From: an uncultured Bacteroides sp.
Lineage (GTDB): Bacteria > Bacteroidota > Bacteroidia > Bacteroidales > Bacteroidaceae
DNA: 42,414 nucleotides
Assembly (NCBI GenBank): GCA_902472795.1
Contig: CABROZ010000003.1
Span: forward strand, 1-42,414
Reading direction: 5' to 3'
Numbering within the stretch: the stretch's first letter is position 1; the number at the start of each line of letters is the position of its first letter. Below the pieces are notes generated by a model that made no database searches, was not told the DNA's origin, and saw nothing but the letters and a program-made list of their open reading frames with translations. Positions 34,986 through 42,414 of the stretch are shown here, piece by piece. The translations under genes were made by a program, and so were the position numbers.

Positions 34986-35013
34986 CGCCCGTCACTCGTC
35001 GGGCAACGAACGG
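34986..35013. repeat. 28-nt block shared with 34282-34309
   Basis: This is the second exact copy; here it holds the stop codon and last codons of the MFS efflux gene. The gap 34819-34985 otherwise shows only the palindrome at 34836-34850. Confidence 0.88.
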
Positions 35014-36596
35014 AAGCGGAAGAAGGAATTCTTGACGTCGCGCCCTACACTCTTCCAGCTGGGCATCTCCTTCAGATAACGCCGCACCGGCATGTCGTAG
35101 AGCAGGAACAACAGCAGCAACAGGATGCAGCCGTAGAGCACCCATCCGTATATCTGGCGGATGCTGACTTCCATCATTTGCGAGACGAACGTCTCCATAT
35201 ATTCACCTAACGGAAAGGGCGAACTGCTGAACGACACACGGTCGATGGCGCTGCCGTAGCGGGCCATGTTGTCCGTCATGTAGTAGGAAAGGGCACGTCC
35301 GTAAAGAGCCGAACCCAGTACGCCGCCCACCACCATGTGGAGCATGTTGAAGACGCTGAGCGCCTGGAAGAAGTGCTGGAAGGTCATAATCTCCTCCAGG
35401 CAAACCATAAACGTGGCACTCAGTATGGCGTAGCCGAAGCCGCGGCACATCGTCGGCAGATAGAGCTGCGACAGGTGTATCTCGCCCGAGAACAGGAAAT
35501 AATAACCTGCCAGGTAGCACACCAGCGCCATGACACCCACGATAAGGAGCCGCAGGTAGTTGAAGCGGCGCACGTGCATCCACCAGTAGGCAAACAGACA
35601 GCCCGCCAGAATGCCAGCCAGCGCCAACCAGTCCAACTGAACGCTGACGGTCTCGGCATAGTGCATCACCCCTTCGTAGAAACTTTCCTCCAGCACACGC
35701 TCCGTAGCCAAAATCATTTCGACCACCGTAATCAGTGCCAGAATGGGTAACAGATAGCGGTAGGTCCACATCTTGGGCTCCAGGAAAGGATGGCGGATGG
35801 CCAGCATGCGCTTGACGCTGACGTAAGCCGTCAGCACGATGGTGCACGTCAGCGTACAGATGACAGGGTTGTTCCACCAGTCGTAGAACTCGCCGTAGTC
35901 GAACAGGTAGGCAATCTGCAACAGCAATGCCGCCCACAGCAGCGCGCCCGTCCAGTCGATGCCCAGCAGGGGCAGTTTCTTCATGAAACGGAAGTGGCGC
36001 ACGCAGGTAGCCAGTATCAGCAGGTCGATCAACATCAGAGCGGCGATGAACAGGTGCATACACGTCCAGTGATAGTGGTGCAGCAGCCAGGTAGTCATCA
36101 GGTCGGACAGCTGCATGCTGCCCAGGATAATGATGTGCAGCAGGGGGAAGAAGACGGTGAAGTCGCGTTTGGGCGTCATCCACAACTGTATGTTCGACAT
36201 GGCTTCGAAAGTACCCTGAATCTTGCAGATGCCTTCGATGAAGCACACCGCCCACAGCAGGGGCAGAAAGGTGATGTAGGGCGCCACAAGGTTGCAAACT
36301 AACACGCCCAATGCGGCTGCCGTGAGTAGCGTCTTGTTGGTAAAACGAAACTTCATGCGAAACAGCAACGGGAAGTAAATGGCCATGCCAGCCAGATTAG
36401 AGTAAAGGCACATCAGCAGGTCTTCGCGCATCAGCGACATGCCGCCCACCATCTGGTTGAGTGCGCCTAAATAAAGCCCGCCGGAAAGCTGGAAGGTAAC
36501 GGCGAAGAATACATAAATCCACGGCTGCATCTTGCGCGGTACAAACTCGCGGAACATGGGCATCGTGAACGGCCCGTTAAGAATCGGTGCTCCCAT
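34992..36596 (-). CDS. MFS multidrug efflux permease (EmrB-like)
   Basis: The 534-aa protein has about 14 hydrophobic segments, as in the DHA2/EmrB group, and works with the adjacent HlyD-type adaptor and TolC-like channel to export compounds from the cell. The N-terminal part (WIYVFFAVTFQLSGGLYLGALNQMVGGMSLMREDLLMCLYSNLAGM) is characteristic of the Bacteroidetes members, which diverge from E. coli EmrB. It starts 7 nt after hlyD. Its C-terminus (FRFRSLPDE) is encoded by a dispersed repeat shared with the thioredoxin-like gene. The substrate is unknown. Confidence 0.87.
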   Translation of the reverse strand: MGAPILNGPFTMPMFREFVPRKMQPWIYVFFAVTFQLSGGLYLGALNQMVGGMSLMREDLLMCLYSNLAGMAIYFPLLFRMKFRFTNKTLLTAAALGVLVCNLVAPYITFLPLLWAVCFIEGICKIQGTFEAMSNIQLWMTPKRDFTVFFPLLHIIILGSMQLSDLMTTWLLHHYHWTCMHLFIAALMLIDLLILATCVRHFRFMKKLPLLGIDWTGALLWAALLLQIAYLFDYGEFYDWWNNPVICTLTCTIVLTAYVSVKRMLAIRHPFLEPKMWTYRYLLPILALITVVEMILATERVLEESFYEGVMHYAETVSVQLDWLALAGILAGCLFAYWWMHVRRFNYLRLLIVGVMALVCYLAGYYFLFSGEIHLSQLYLPTMCRGFGYAILSATFMVCLEEIMTFQHFFQALSVFNMLHMVVGGVLGSALYGRALSYYMTDNMARYGSAIDRVSFSSSPFPLGEYMETFVSQMMEVSIRQIYGWVLYGCILLLLLFLLYDMPVRRYLKEMPSWKSVGRDVKNSFFRFRSLPDE

Positions 36597-36603
36597 GGCC
36601 TGC

Positions 36604-37638
36604 TCAATATTTCACCTCACACTCCAGATTGAACCCGGCACGCAGTCGCTGCAAGTCTTCGGGACGATTGCCCTGCAGGCTGATGCGCACGGGGACACGC
36701 TGCTCTACCTTGACAAAGTTGCCCGTAGCGTTGTCCTGGGGAATGAGCGAAAAGGCGGCTCCCGTAGCATCGGAGATGGACTCTACCGTGCCTTTGTAAA
36801 CAATGCCCGGCACGGCGTCGGCCGTAATCTCTACCTCGGCTCCCTCGTGGATGTTGGGCAGCTGTGTCTCGCGGTAGTTGGCCACTACCCACAGGTCGGT
36901 GCCATCGACGATGTCCACCAGTGTCTGTCCCGGCTGAACCAACTGGCCTTCGTGGATGTCCTTACGGCCGGTCACACCGTCGCAGGTAGCCAGCACAACG
37001 GTGTATGACAGGTTCAGGCGTGCCAGCTCTACAGCCGCTTCGGCTAAGCGGACACCTGCTTCGTTCTGATCCAGACGGTGGGTCTGCTCATCCTTTACCA
37101 GCGAAGTAGAGCGGCGGGCACGGAGTACCTGCTCGTAGCGTGCCTTGGCGGCATCGTAAGTGGTGCGCACGTTGTCGTATTGCTGACGGGTGACAGCATC
37201 CTCGCCCAGCAGTTTCTCGTAGCGGGTCAGTTCGCGGCGGGCATTCTCCATCTGCACGCGGGCTTCCTCGATGCCTGCATCGCTCACACTCAGGTTGTTC
37301 TGCGTGGTGGCAATGCCTGCCGTAGTGGCCTTGCTGCCTGCCAGCGCATTGGCAAGGTCGGCCTCGGCCTGTGCCAGACGCAGGCGGAACTCAGTATCTT
37401 CGATGATGACCAGCGTGTCGCCCTTGTGTACGGGTTGGAACTCCTCGAAGCAGATGCGCTTGATGAAGCCCTGTACGCGGGTGTTCACGGGGGTGATGTG
37501 CTGCTTCACCTGTGCGTTGTCGGTATATTCTACACGACCCAGGTGCAGGAAGCGCGAGCAGACGTAAACCAGTCCTGCCACGAGGCAGCCGATGATGACG
37601 ATGTTGTATATCAGTTTCTTTGCAGTTCTTGTAATCAT
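36604..37638 (-). CDS. HlyD/EmrA-type membrane fusion protein
   Basis: The 344-aa periplasmic adaptor links the inner-membrane MFS pump to the outer-membrane channel. Visible parts are an N-terminal anchor (about 9-27), the first lipoyl half (EYTDNAQVKQHITPVNTRVQGFI, VHKGDTLVIIEDTEF), a helical hairpin (about 85-200, with RRELTRYEKLLGEDAVTRQQYDNV), the second lipoyl half (DGVTGRKDIHEGQLVQPGQTLVDIVD) and a beta-barrel (LWVVANYRETQLPNIHEGAEVEI). The EYTDNAQV and NYRETQL motifs place it in the EmrA group. It is the middle gene of the efflux operon. Confidence 0.94.
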   Translation of the reverse strand: MITRTAKKLIYNIVIIGCLVAGLVYVCSRFLHLGRVEYTDNAQVKQHITPVNTRVQGFIKRICFEEFQPVHKGDTLVIIEDTEFRLRLAQAEADLANALAGSKATTAGIATTQNNLSVSDAGIEEARVQMENARRELTRYEKLLGEDAVTRQQYDNVRTTYDAAKARYEQVLRARRSTSLVKDEQTHRLDQNEAGVRLAEAAVELARLNLSYTVVLATCDGVTGRKDIHEGQLVQPGQTLVDIVDGTDLWVVANYRETQLPNIHEGAEVEITADAVPGIVYKGTVESISDATGAAFSLIPQDNATGNFVKVEQRVPVRISLQGNRPEDLQRLRAGFNLECEVKY

Positions 37639-37682
37639 GACTTTAAGTATTATGGTTTGTTGAATATATGAAATAAGAAAGG

Positions 37683-39005
37683 TTAGAGTGTATGCGTGAT
37701 GTAGCGCATCTTATAATAATTATAGACAACGTTGATGCGTGCGTTCACTAACGCCAGGTCGGCACTGAGCTTCATGTTGCCGGCATCGAGCATGTCGGTC
37801 AGCAAGGCCAGGTCGTTGTCGTAGCGGTTGCTGGTCACGCGGTAGTTCTCGTCGGCCAGCTGTACGCTCTTCTCCTGCGTGTGCAGGTCGGTGAAGGAGG
37901 TCAGGAAGTTCACGTAGCCTGCCTGTACGGCATTCTCCACCTGCTCGGCTGCCAGTTCGTGTTCTTCCTGCGCCTTGCGGGCGTTCAGGCGTGCCTGCTT
38001 CAGCTTCTTGTTGTTCTTGAAGAGTGAGGACAGATTGTACTTCACGCCCACTCCCACGTACCAGTAGTTGAAGTTGTTGTCCAGCACGGGCACTTCGATG
38101 GTGATGGGGCCGTCTAAATGTTCGGCAGCCACCAGCGAAACCTTAGGCAGGCGCTCCGAACGTTCCAGCTTCACTTTCTGCTTACCCATTTCGACCGAAA
38201 GGCCGCTCTGTTGCAAGGCCAAGTTGCTTTGCAGGGCCATCTGCTGCCAGTCGCTTTCGGCCAGCACGGGCACGTCGGACGAGAGTAGCGTGGTGTCGGG
38301 GACAATCTCGGTGCCGGCCGGCAGATGCAGGGTGGTCACCAACTGATGGTTCATGATGCGGCGGGCGTCTTCCACCTGTGCCAGTTGCAGCTTCAGCGTT
38401 TCGCGTTGCAGCTCGTAACGGGTGATGTCGTTCTTCAGGGCGGTCCCTTCGTCGCGACGTGCCTCCATGTTGCGGATTACCTGTTCGGCCAGTTCCAGAT
38501 TCTTCTGCAAGGCCAGACGCTGGTTGCTCAGCTTATAGATGTTCAGGTAGTAGCCTATCAGCAGGAAGCGGATTTCCTGACGGTTCTTCTGCGCGTCCAG
38601 TCCTGCCATCTGCTGGCCCAGTTCGGCTAAGGCAATGCTGCTGTTCACCGCACCACCGGCGTAAATCACCTGTTGCGCCTCGAGGGCGAAGTTGTTGCCA
38701 AAGTGGGGCATGTCGATGTTCATGCCGTTGCTGAAGTCGCGGTCCCACAGGCGGCCGTCGCCCAAGTAACTGACCGACAGACTGGCGGAGACATCGGGCA
38801 GGCGCTGTGCCTTGGCGGCCTGCAGCGCTTGGTCGGCAGCCTCGCGGGCCGTGGAATAGGTTTGAATACTCTTGCTGTTTTCGTCGGCTAAGCGGAACAT
38901 CTCATCGACGCTCAACAGGCGGCCCGACGAAGCGGACTGGGCATAAAGCCCCGAACTGCACAGCACTGCCACACACAGTGCCATGAGTCCTTTTCTGTTA
39001 CTCAT
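37683..39005 (-). CDS. TolC-family outer membrane efflux protein
   Basis: The product (440 aa from 39005; an ATG two codons upstream at 39011 is equally possible) has a signal peptide ending near GLYAQ and two repeats of the outer-membrane efflux protein family. The first begins LLSVDEMFRLADENSKSIQTY; the second contains ALQSNLALQQSGLSVEMGKQKVKLERSERLPKVSLVA and VQLADENYRVTSNRYDNDLALLTDMLDA. The protein forms the trimeric channel of the tripartite pump. It is the first structural gene of the operon, 44 nt before hlyD, with a long leader that contains a small ORF. Confidence 0.92.
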   Translation of the reverse strand: MSNRKGLMALCVAVLCSSGLYAQSASSGRLLSVDEMFRLADENSKSIQTYSTAREAADQALQAAKAQRLPDVSASLSVSYLGDGRLWDRDFSNGMNIDMPHFGNNFALEAQQVIYAGGAVNSSIALAELGQQMAGLDAQKNRQEIRFLLIGYYLNIYKLSNQRLALQKNLELAEQVIRNMEARRDEGTALKNDITRYELQRETLKLQLAQVEDARRIMNHQLVTTLHLPAGTEIVPDTTLLSSDVPVLAESDWQQMALQSNLALQQSGLSVEMGKQKVKLERSERLPKVSLVAAEHLDGPITIEVPVLDNNFNYWYVGVGVKYNLSSLFKNNKKLKQARLNARKAQEEHELAAEQVENAVQAGYVNFLTSFTDLHTQEKSVQLADENYRVTSNRYDNDLALLTDMLDAGNMKLSADLALVNARINVVYNYYKMRYITHTL

Positions 39006-39171
39006 AAACATGTAATAATAGAAGATAAGGGTTACGGTTGTACGGACAGGGCACCGGTCCTCCTGCCGGCATACGACGACACGATCTGCCGCCGGGCAGT
39101 CCGCCAAACCTGAATAAGAAATTGAAATCGGATGGGAAATGCTTCCGCCCGTCGGACGGAAGAAACAGGTA

Positions 39172-39258
39172 TTAAATCAGAGCAGCCACACCCCAAGCAT
39201 GGAAGTCGTGTATCTTGTTCTGATAACGGATGGCGATGTGGTAAAAACGTATTTTCAT
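39172..39258 (-). CDS. possible 28-aa leader peptide of the efflux operon
   Basis: An ATG about 34 nt after the -7 element opens a short frame (begins MKIRFYHIAIRYQNK, ends AWGVAALI, stop TAA). It is basic and aromatic-rich. It is followed by a 9-bp hairpin (CTTCCGTCC..GGGCGGAAG) and a GC-rich hairpin (CTGCC..GGCAG) before tolC, a layout compatible with translational attenuation. Whether it is translated is unknown; it could be chance. Confidence 0.4.
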   Translation of the reverse strand: MKIRFYHIAIRYQNKIHDFHAWGVAALI

Positions 39259-39291
39259 TCTGACTTTCTTTTTCCTGCTGATTTGCGGGTG

Positions 39292-39343
39292 CAAAGGTAC
39301 AAAATCAGACCCATAAGTTGTAACCTTTATAACCTCAACTTAT
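39292..39343 (-). promoter_or_regulatory. promoter and candidate operator of the efflux operon
   Basis: TACCTTTG on the minus strand (39292-39299) is a perfect -7 element. Just upstream, ATAAGTTG (39313-39320) and its exact complement CAACTTAT (39336-39343) form an inverted repeat that spans the -33 region, with GGTTATAAAGGTTA between them. This is a typical repressor site; no regulator gene is adjacent. Confidence 0.6.
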
Positions 39344-39375
39344 AACATTGTTTAACAAAGCAGACGCAGCTCCGG

Positions 39376-39666
39376 TCAACGAAAAATGATATTGGTGATG
39401 ACCTGCGCACCGACATGGCGGTTCAGGGTGCGCACCAGCAGGTCGCGCCCCATCATCAGCTCCTGCCGCAAGGCAGCCGAGGTGAGGTGAACATAGAGCA
39501 CCTGATTCTTTATATAAAGATCGCGCGTGTATGAGGCAATGGTCGGACCCAGCACTTCGGGCCACGCGTTGATGAGCCGCCGTTCGTTGAGCGGCGACTC
39601 CAAGCACTCCTGACGCAGGTAGTGCTGTATCAGCTTGCCTATCTGTTCGGCATCGTTCCGTTTCAT
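39376..39666 (-). CDS. DUF721 (DciA-like) protein
   Basis: The 96-aa product belongs to the DUF721 family, some members of which (DciA) help load the replicative helicase. It shows IGKLIQHYLRQECLESPLNERRLINAWPEVLGPTIASYT and YVHLTSAALRQEL. The ATG overlaps the recF stop (ATGA), so it is translationally coupled. In Bacteroidetes the recF-DUF721 pair is conserved; a replication or repair role is inferred. Confidence 0.9.
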   Translation of the reverse strand: MKRNDAEQIGKLIQHYLRQECLESPLNERRLINAWPEVLGPTIASYTRDLYIKNQVLYVHLTSAALRQELMMGRDLLVRTLNRHVGAQVITNIIFR

Positions 39667-40775
39667 GCTTCGTCCTCCTCCATTTCCGACACTTCGCCCC
39701 GCTCTACGCGGAACATCTTGTAGTCGCTGCCCACCTTGTGCAGGATGCGGTCCAGATGTTCACGGTTGGTATCGGTGATGAATATCTGCCCGAAGCTGTC
39801 GCCCGCCACGAGCTTGATGATCTGTTCCACGCGCGAAGCGTCAAGCTTGTCGAAGATGTCGTCAAGCAACAGCAACGGCACGGTCGAGCCTGTCCGCTTC
39901 AGGAAGTCGAACTGCGCCAGCTTCAGTGCCACTAAGTAAGTTTTGTTCTGCCCCTGCGAGCCCTCGCGCTTGATGGGGAAGTCGCCCAGCAGCATGTTCA
40001 GTTCGTCCTTGTGCACCCCGCGCAACGAATAGCCCATGATGCGGTCGCGCTCGCGGCTGGCCTTCAGCACTTCGAGCAGCGAGGCATCGCGTGCGTGCGA
40101 GTCGTAAGTCAGCCCCACCCGCTCCTTGTCCTGCGAGATGAACGAATAGAAGTTCTGGAAAATAGGAATGAACTCGCGGATAAACTCTTCACGCTTTCTG
40201 AATACCACTTCGCCCGTCTGAGCCATCATCTCCTCCCAAACCAGCAACAGCTCGTCCTCGACGGGTGTTTCGCTTTTCAGCAGGACGTTGCGCTGAGCCA
40301 GTGCCTTGTTGTAGCGTATCAGGGCTTCGAGATACTCCTTGTCGTACTGCGAAATAACCACATCCATAAAGCGGCGGCGCTCGTCGCTTCCCCCGGCAAT
40401 CAGGTCCGAATCGGCAGGCGACACCATCACCAACGGCAGAAAGCCGATGTGGTCGGACAGGCGGGTATATTCCTTCTTGTTGCGCTTGAACTGCTTCTTC
40501 TGACGGCGCTTCATGCCGCAGTATATCTCCTCCGGACTTCCGTCGGCTGCCTCGTAGAAGCCCTGAATGACGAAGAAGTCGGCATCGTGGCGGATGTTCT
40601 GCGAATCGATGGGATTGCCCGCACTCTTGCAGAAGGACAGGTAATAGACGGCATCCAGCAGATTGGTCTTACCCATGCCGTTCTGCCCGAAAAAGCAGTT
40701 CAGCTTGGGCGAAAAGGACAGTTCGACCTGCTCCAGATTCTTATAGTTGAGTATCGATATGCGCTTCAGTATCAT
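39663..40775 (-). CDS. recF: DNA replication and repair protein RecF
   Basis: RecF is an SMC-like ATPase that helps load RecA at single-strand gaps. The 370-aa protein has Walker A GQNGMGKT (30-37), LNYKNLEQVELSF at the start, MVSPADSDLIAGGSDERRRFMD, the signature region KREGSQGQNKTYLVALKLAQ and Walker B/D-loop PLLLLDDIFDKLDASR. The length is normal. It is divergent from the TPR gene and has a perfect -7 element at 40801-40808. Confidence 0.96.
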   Translation of the reverse strand: MILKRISILNYKNLEQVELSFSPKLNCFFGQNGMGKTNLLDAVYYLSFCKSAGNPIDSQNIRHDADFFVIQGFYEAADGSPEEIYCGMKRRQKKQFKRNKKEYTRLSDHIGFLPLVMVSPADSDLIAGGSDERRRFMDVVISQYDKEYLEALIRYNKALAQRNVLLKSETPVEDELLLVWEEMMAQTGEVVFRKREEFIREFIPIFQNFYSFISQDKERVGLTYDSHARDASLLEVLKASRERDRIMGYSLRGVHKDELNMLLGDFPIKREGSQGQNKTYLVALKLAQFDFLKRTGSTVPLLLLDDIFDKLDASRVEQIIKLVAGDSFGQIFITDTNREHLDRILHKVGSDYKMFRVERGEVSEMEEDEA

Positions 40776-40800
40776 GTAAATCTATCGCTAAATTGATGTA

Positions 40801-40808
40801 CAAAGATA
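40801..40808 (-). promoter_or_regulatory. -7 promoter element of recF
   Basis: It reads TATCTTTG on the minus strand, a perfect TAnnTTTG, 26 nt before the ATG. Confidence 0.65.
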
Positions 40809-40878
40809 GGTCTTCTTGCGGAAAAGCGGGCCGAAAATAAAGGTTTTCAGCAGCAAAACAAAAAAAGATGCCGTCAAA

Positions 40879-40910
40879 TTTCGCCGATAACTATAAAAAA
40901 CTTACTTTTG
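40879..40910 (+). promoter_or_regulatory. promoter of the TPR gene
   Basis: TTCG at 40880-40883 (one mismatch from TTTG), 19 nt, then TACTTTTG (40903-40910), a perfect -7 element; the ATG is about 50 nt downstream. Confidence 0.65.
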
Positions 40911-40959
40911 CGGGTCGAATTCCCTACTTAAGAATAATAACAAAAAGTATATATCAAAA

Positions 40960-41643
40960 ATGGCAGAACAAAAAAAGACCAACGAAGCCCTGAACGTGGA
41001 AGATGCGTTGACCCAATCAGAGGCATTCCTTATCAAAAACAAAAAAGCAATTATCGGTGCCGTGCTGGCAATCGTCATCATCGTGGCCGGAGTAGTGATG
41101 TACAAGAATCTGTATGCACAACCTCGTGAAGAGAAAGCACAGGCTGCCCTGTTCAAAGGACAGGAATATTTCGAAGCCGACAAGTACGAACAAGCCCTCA
41201 ACGGCGACAGCATCGGCTACAAAGGCTTCCTGAAAGTGGCCGAAGAATACAGCGGAACCGATGCCGCCAATCTGGCCAAGGCTTATGCAGGACTTTGCTA
41301 CGCTCACTTAGGCAAATACGAAGAAGCGCTGAAAGCACTCGACAGCTTCAACGGTAAAGACCAGTTGGTTGCCCCCGCCATGAAGGGAGCCATGGGTAAC
41401 TGCTACGCACAGCTGGGTCAGCTGGACAAGGCCGTATCGCTGCTGCTGCAAGCTGCCGAAGAGGCCAACAGCAACGCCATCAGCCCCATCTATCTGCAAC
41501 AGGCCGGTGAAATCTTAGTGAAGCAAGGCAAGTACGACGATGCCATCAACGCTTACACCACGATCAAGGAGAAATACTTCCGCTCTTACCAGTCGATGAA
41601 CATCGACAAGTACATCGAGCAGGCCAAGTTCATGAAGAAGTAA
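40960..41643 (+). CDS. tetratricopeptide-repeat membrane protein
   Basis: The 227-aa protein has a short cytoplasmic N-terminus, one membrane helix (about 29-48, AIIGAVLAIVIIVAGVVMY) and three or more TPR-like repeats (ANLAKAYAGLCYAHLGKYEEALKALDSF, MKGAMGNCYAQLGQLDKAVSLLLQAAEEA, LQQAGEILVKQGKYDDAINAYTTIKEKY). The layout resembles YfgM-type anchored TPR proteins, which assist envelope protein folding; this is only an architectural analogy. It is followed by a hairpin terminator and ribH. Confidence 0.88.
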   Translation: MAEQKKTNEALNVEDALTQSEAFLIKNKKAIIGAVLAIVIIVAGVVMYKNLYAQPREEKAQAALFKGQEYFEADKYEQALNGDSIGYKGFLKVAEEYSGTDAANLAKAYAGLCYAHLGKYEEALKALDSFNGKDQLVAPAMKGAMGNCYAQLGQLDKAVSLLLQAAEEANSNAISPIYLQQAGEILVKQGKYDDAINAYTTIKEKYFRSYQSMNIDKYIEQAKFMKK

Positions 41644-41680
41644 ACCCGCAGAGCAGCTATACCTTATATATAGGAAATAC

Positions 41681-41753
41681 CGAAAGCACGGAATACATGG
41701 AAAAGACACGGAAAGGAGAAGTCCCCGTGATATCCGTGTAATCCGTGCTTTCG
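41681..41753 (+). terminator. hairpin between the TPR gene and ribH
   Basis: CGAAAGCACGGA (41681-41692) pairs perfectly over 12 bp with 41742-41753, followed by CTTTATATAAA. The 49-nt loop has further CACGGA/TCCGTG pairs, so the fold may be longer. The CCGTG-rich loop resembles the stretch at 709-738. Confidence 0.7.
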
Positions 41754-41805
41754 CTTTATATAAACCACCTCAAACATAACTTTAAACCGTAATATTATAA
41801 CATCT

Positions 41806-42300
41806 ATGGCAACAGCTTACCACAACCTTTCCGACTACGACTTCAACTCCGTGCCCAATGCCGAGAAGATGAAATTCGGCATCGTCGTTTCCGAATGGAA
41901 CTACAACATCACGGGCGCACTGCTTGACGGCGCCGTAAAAACCCTGAAAAAACACGGAGCCAAAGACGAAAACATCCTCATCAAAACCGTTCCGGGCAGT
42001 TTCGAACTGACTTTCGGAGCCAGCCAGCTGATCGAATATTGCGAAGTTGACGCTGTCATCGCACTGGGCTGCGTAGTGCGCGGAGATACACCGCATTTCG
42101 ACTATGTCTGCATGGGAGCCACCCAAGGCATTGCACAACTGAACGCAAGTGGCGATGTACCAGTGATTTACGGCCTGATTACGACCAATACCATGGAGCA
42201 AGCCGAGGATCGCGCCGGAGGAAAATTGGGCAATAAAGGCGACGAATGTGCAATTACTGCAATAAAAATGATAGATTTCGCTTGGAGTTTACAAAAATAG
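41806..42300 (+). CDS. ribH: 6,7-dimethyl-8-ribityllumazine synthase
   Basis: RibH condenses 5-amino-6-ribitylaminouracil with 3,4-dihydroxy-2-butanone phosphate, the penultimate step of riboflavin synthesis. The 164-aa protein has the substrate-site motifs SEWNYNIT (Trp31), VPGSFELTFGASQL, ALGCVVRGDTPHFDYV with the catalytic His97, and GLITTNTMEQAEDRAGGKLGNKG. Length and motifs are normal. The 3' end of the gene contains the promoter of the following tRNA. Confidence 0.97.
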   Translation: MATAYHNLSDYDFNSVPNAEKMKFGIVVSEWNYNITGALLDGAVKTLKKHGAKDENILIKTVPGSFELTFGASQLIEYCEVDAVIALGCVVRGDTPHFDYVCMGATQGIAQLNASGDVPVIYGLITTNTMEQAEDRAGGKLGNKGDECAITAIKMIDFAWSLQK

Positions 42301-42311
42301 TCGTATCTTTG
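42282..42311 (+). promoter_or_regulatory. promoter of the tRNA-Tyr transcript
   Basis: TTG (42282-42284), exactly 19 nt, then TATCTTTG (42304-42311), a perfect -7 element. The -33 part lies within the last codons of ribH. Confidence 0.75.
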
Positions 42312-42362
42312 CACCGCAATTGAGAAACAAAGGTGGTTCACCCAAGTGACTCGAAAGCCAGG

Positions 42363-42414
42363 GGGCAAATACCAGAGTGGCCAAATGGGGCAGACTGTAA
42401 ATCTGCTGGCTTAC
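42363..42414 (+). tRNA. tRNA-Tyr (GTA), 5' part only
   Basis: The 5' acceptor strand GGGCAAA is followed by TA, a D-arm CCAGAGTGGCCAAATGGG, and an anticodon arm GCAGA-CTGTAAA-TCTGC with anticodon GTA. The variable arm begins at the window edge (long type II arm expected). The sequence stops before the T-arm, so the acceptor pairing cannot be checked. Confidence 0.92.

Noticed and set aside
41681..41753. FMN riboswitch before ribH
   Set aside because: The sequence is a simple extended hairpin with CCGTG repeats and lacks the conserved multi-helix core of the FMN aptamer.

Overview
The window looks like a chromosomal segment of a Bacteroidales bacterium of the Bacteroides/Phocaeicola type. The evidence is: (i) many genes are preceded by the Bacteroidetes -7 promoter element TAnnTTTG instead of a sigma-70 -10 box; (ii) the gene set (GldH lipoprotein, RicT/PSP1 protein, DUF721 next to recF, purH-mreB-mreC-mreD-mrdA-rodA, LuxR-type regulator plus TonB receptor) is typical of gut Bacteroidales; (iii) lipoprotein signals and A-rich, SD-poor leaders. 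The DNA is GC-rich for the group, except for one clearly AT-rich gene at 28946-30805. I see no prophage, insertion sequence with transposase, CRISPR array or rRNA operon. The exact species cannot be read from the sequence.

Layout. 79-3755: beta-carbonic anhydrase divergent from radA and an FAD oxidoreductase. 3899-7792: DUF805 membrane protein, a LuxR-type regulator with a six-histidine linker, and a TonB-dependent receptor. 8101-13431 (minus): metA and a U32/RlhA-like protein in one operon with a zinc-ribbon membrane protein, then a FucP-like sugar permease. 13898-18264 (plus): metF, DNA polymerase III delta', RicT-like protein, gldH. 18218-25871 (minus): the cell-elongation operon purH > mreB > mreC > mreD > mrdA > rodA. 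26705-32874 (minus): M13 metallopeptidase, an AT-rich Sel1-repeat protein, an ABC-F ATPase. 33011-34818 (minus): a flavodoxin-type reductase and a secreted thioredoxin-like protein. 34992-39005 (minus): a complete tripartite efflux operon tolC > hlyD > MFS with a likely operator and a small leader ORF. 39376-40775 (minus): recF and DUF721. 40960-42414 (plus): TPR membrane protein, ribH, and the 5' part of a tRNA-Tyr.

The core genes are ordinary. The unusual layer is the density of short dispersed repeats. A 22-nt tandem repeat with palindromic units occurs at five intergenic sites with exact 22-nt phasing. Two of these arrays sit inside a longer (about 350 bp) element present twice. Several other repeat families (GAATGAAGAAT type, CCCCTCTCC..GGAGAGGGG type, a 28-bp perfect palindrome, and a 28-nt block that supplies the same C-terminus to two unrelated proteins) lie in gaps and also run into coding sequence, where they add in-frame linkers or C-terminal tails. 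These are the best leads for something not yet described.
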